64,000 nt of DNA from an uncultured Helicobacter sp. (GTDB lineage Bacteria > Campylobacterota > Campylobacteria > Campylobacterales > Helicobacteraceae): the NCBI GenBank assembly GCA_944323645.1, contig CALUTE010000002.1, positions 62,001-126,000 of the forward strand. Direction: 5' to 3'. Below, one piece after another: positions 62,645 to 64,000 of this stretch. Position numbers and translations under genes: made by a program. Position 1 is the stretch's first letter, and every line of letters begins with the position of its first letter. The notes beneath the pieces are model-generated. The model was not told the DNA's origin, made no database searches, and saw only the letters and a program-made list of their open reading frames with translations.

Positions 62645-63847
62645 ATGAGACACAAGTCCTTTTCTAGTCCTAGAAATTTTATATACAAGCATTTATTACT
62701 AGGACTTAGCCTATGGCTATGCTATGCAAATAGTAGTTTTGGTGCAGTAGGCGAGCGTCTTAATTGGGAAAGTGGGCTTACACTGCTTGGGTTTTTTGAG
62801 CAGAATCTTATTCCGCTAAGGCTATACTATAATCTCTCGCCACAAGACAAAGAATTAACTGCAGAAGTAAAGGCTAATGCTACATATTATACATTGCGTA
62901 ATGAGCAGGGTGATTTACTCCACGCTCTTATTCCAATCAGTGATAGTGTACAAATGCACATTTATAAAACAAAAAATGACTATAAACTTGATTTTATTCC
63001 TATTATATCCTTTAGCAAACATCAAACACTTGTACTTGCTGTGCAGAATTCGCCTTATCAAGATATTCTTAATGCAACTTCTGATACATTGCTTGCTTCT
63101 GAATTTGCTAATATTTACCGAAAAAGCCTTTCTTCTCGGACAATGTATATTGGCGATAAGATTGCCATTGTTTTTGAACGCAGCTATAGGCTCGGCAGAC
63201 CTTTTAGCATTCCTGATATTCAAGCGAGTATGATAGAAACTGCCAAAAAGCAAAATTTTGTGTTTCTGCATACAAATGGGCATTATTATGATATTAACGG
63301 CAAAGAAATGGCAGGCTTTGTGCTAGAAGTTCCTGTGCAGTACACACGTATTTCCTCGAGATTTTCACATGGTAGGCGACATCCTATCTTAAATATCGTG
63401 CGCCCGCATTATGGTGTTGATTATGTTGCAAAAACAGGCACACCGATACGTGCAGCAGCCGCTGGAAAGGTTATTTTTGCTGGAGTGCGCGGTGGTTATG
63501 GTAAAGTTGTTGAGATTGCACACGAGGGGGGACTCAAAACACTTTATGCACATATGCAAACAATTAATACACGTAATGGAGCTTATGTAAAAGCAGGTAC
63601 TATGATTGGCAGAGTTGGAAGTACTGGTATGAGTACAGGACCACATTTGCATTTTGGTGTTTATAAGTTTAATCAACCTATAAATCCATTGGGTAGAATC
63701 CGTACTGCCAAAAGTGAGCTAAGTGGTAAAGAAAAACAAGAGTTTCTTGCGATAGCAAGAAACTATCAAAATCTTATGGAGATTGCTTTGCAGCAAGCAG
63801 ATCTCAGTACAAGCCCATACTTTATCTCAACCAAGGAGGCACAATGA
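62645..63847 (+). CDS. Csd3/HdpA-like M23 peptidoglycan peptidase (cell shape)
   Basis: Zinc metallopeptidase that trims or cleaves peptidoglycan cross-links and helps form the helical cell shape in H. pylori. It has a signal peptide (LGLSLWLCYANSSFGAV), an N-terminal inhibitory domain (50-200), and the M23 domain with HYGVDYVA (first zinc ligands), AAAGKVIFAGVRGGYG and HLHFGVYKFN (second His pair). The length of 400 residues matches Csd3. It overlaps the next gene at ATGA. Confidence 0.88.
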   Translation: MRHKSFSSPRNFIYKHLLLGLSLWLCYANSSFGAVGERLNWESGLTLLGFFEQNLIPLRLYYNLSPQDKELTAEVKANATYYTLRNEQGDLLHALIPISDSVQMHIYKTKNDYKLDFIPIISFSKHQTLVLAVQNSPYQDILNATSDTLLASEFANIYRKSLSSRTMYIGDKIAIVFERSYRLGRPFSIPDIQASMIETAKKQNFVFLHTNGHYYDINGKEMAGFVLEVPVQYTRISSRFSHGRRHPILNIVRPHYGVDYVAKTGTPIRAAAAGKVIFAGVRGGYGKVVEIAHEGGLKTLYAHMQTINTRNGAYVKAGTMIGRVGSTGMSTGPHLHFGVYKFNQPINPLGRIRTAKSELSGKEKQEFLAIARNYQNLMEIALQQADLSTSPYFISTKEAQ

Positions 63848-64000
63848 AATACTTTCTGACCGACCCGCAATCTACGCCAAAGATAACTGATTTGCGCCAG
63901 GATACTTGTACGAATTCTCGCTTTATCAAACCTATGCGATTGTTTTATAAACAAGATGGCATAGAAAAAAATTGGGATATTATTCATTCGCATGACAGTG
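63844..64000 (+). CDS. Start of a probable NUDIX hydrolase (3' end outside window)
   Basis: The 52 visible residues begin MKYFLTDPQS and contain MRLFYKQDGIEKNWDIIHSHDS, the usual strand before the NUDIX box of ADP-ribose pyrophosphatase-type enzymes. The NUDIX box itself is not in the window, so the call is tentative. The gene follows the Csd3-like gene with an ATGA overlap, the same order as in H. pylori. Confidence 0.5.
   Translation, partial: MKYFLTDPQSTPKITDLRQDTCTNSRFIKPMRLFYKQDGIEKNWDIIHSHDS

Noticed and set aside
1-64000. CRISPR array, prophage, insertion sequence or rRNA operon
   Set aside because: No direct-repeat/spacer pattern, transposase, integrase, phage structural gene or rRNA sequence seen.

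Overview
The window looks like chromosomal DNA of a Helicobacter-type member of the Campylobacterota. It is AT-rich, has tightly packed genes and short intergenic gaps. Its gene neighbourhoods match those I recall from Helicobacter/Campylobacter: ctp protease-purC-purS-purQ-hypothetical-plsC; rpsA-hypothetical-serA; rpsF-ssb-rpsR next to holA; rpiB-apt-dedA-pepA-ychF; katA with an ankyrin-repeat partner; flgK-flgN-flgM; and a Csd3-like cell-shape peptidase. MqnA implies the futalosine route to menaquinone. I see no rRNA, phage, IS element or CRISPR array. One tRNA-Ala(GGC) is present.

Layout. 1-14.2 kb, mostly + strand housekeeping: tail of a probable FxsA gene, hemC, tRNA-Ala (minus), S41 protease, purCSQ, plsC, clpB with a full-consensus promoter, rpsA, serA. 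14.4-17.4 kb, minus strand: rpsR, ssb, rpsF, holA, mqnA. 17.6-41.0 kb: a 23-kb minus-strand surface-glycan island. 41-49.8 kb, minus: SF1 helicase, dapB, trxB/trxA, a periplasmic protein, a YifB/ComM-type ATPase, pldA, cytochrome c. 49.9-57.1 kb, plus: folD, lepB, M50 protease, rpiB, apt, dedA, pepA, ychF. 57.3-62.4 kb, minus: ankyrin protein, katA, flgK, flgN-like, flgM, small membrane protein. 62.6 kb to the end, plus: Csd3-like peptidase and the start of a NUDIX hydrolase.

The island is the notable part. It carries four steps of a legionaminic/nonulosonic-acid pathway: LegB dehydratase, LegC aminotransferase, a NeuD/LegH-type acyltransferase and a LegI/NeuB synthase. Between them lies an acyl-carrier-protein chemistry set: three ACPs, a KAS III-like enzyme, an FkbH glyceryl-ACP enzyme, an AMP-dependent ligase, SDR reductases, a MaoC-like dehydratase and a VOC protein. 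Tailoring enzymes accompany these: FkbM and class I methyltransferases, two formyltransferase-type enzymes (one fused to a FemAB/GNAT-like domain), three paralogous hexapeptide acyltransferases, a family 2 glycosyltransferase and a radical SAM enzyme. The inferred role is decoration of a nonulosonic acid or other surface sugar with variable acyl, glyceryl, methyl and formyl groups, comparable to the C. jejuni flagellin-glycosylation locus.

Eleven G-tracts of 10-13 bases (C on the + strand) lie inside ten of the island genes. As written here, the FkbM, VOC, glycosyltransferase and radical SAM genes are out of frame (OFF) by one base. A MaoC ORF and the SDR gene after it would become one in-frame fusion if one G were lost. 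Several tracts sit at domain boundaries or near the 3' end. There they change the C-terminal tail, sometimes adding a hydrophobic segment or extending the ORF to an ATGA overlap with the next gene. The island therefore looks like a combinatorial phase-variable modification system rather than a set of simple on/off genes.
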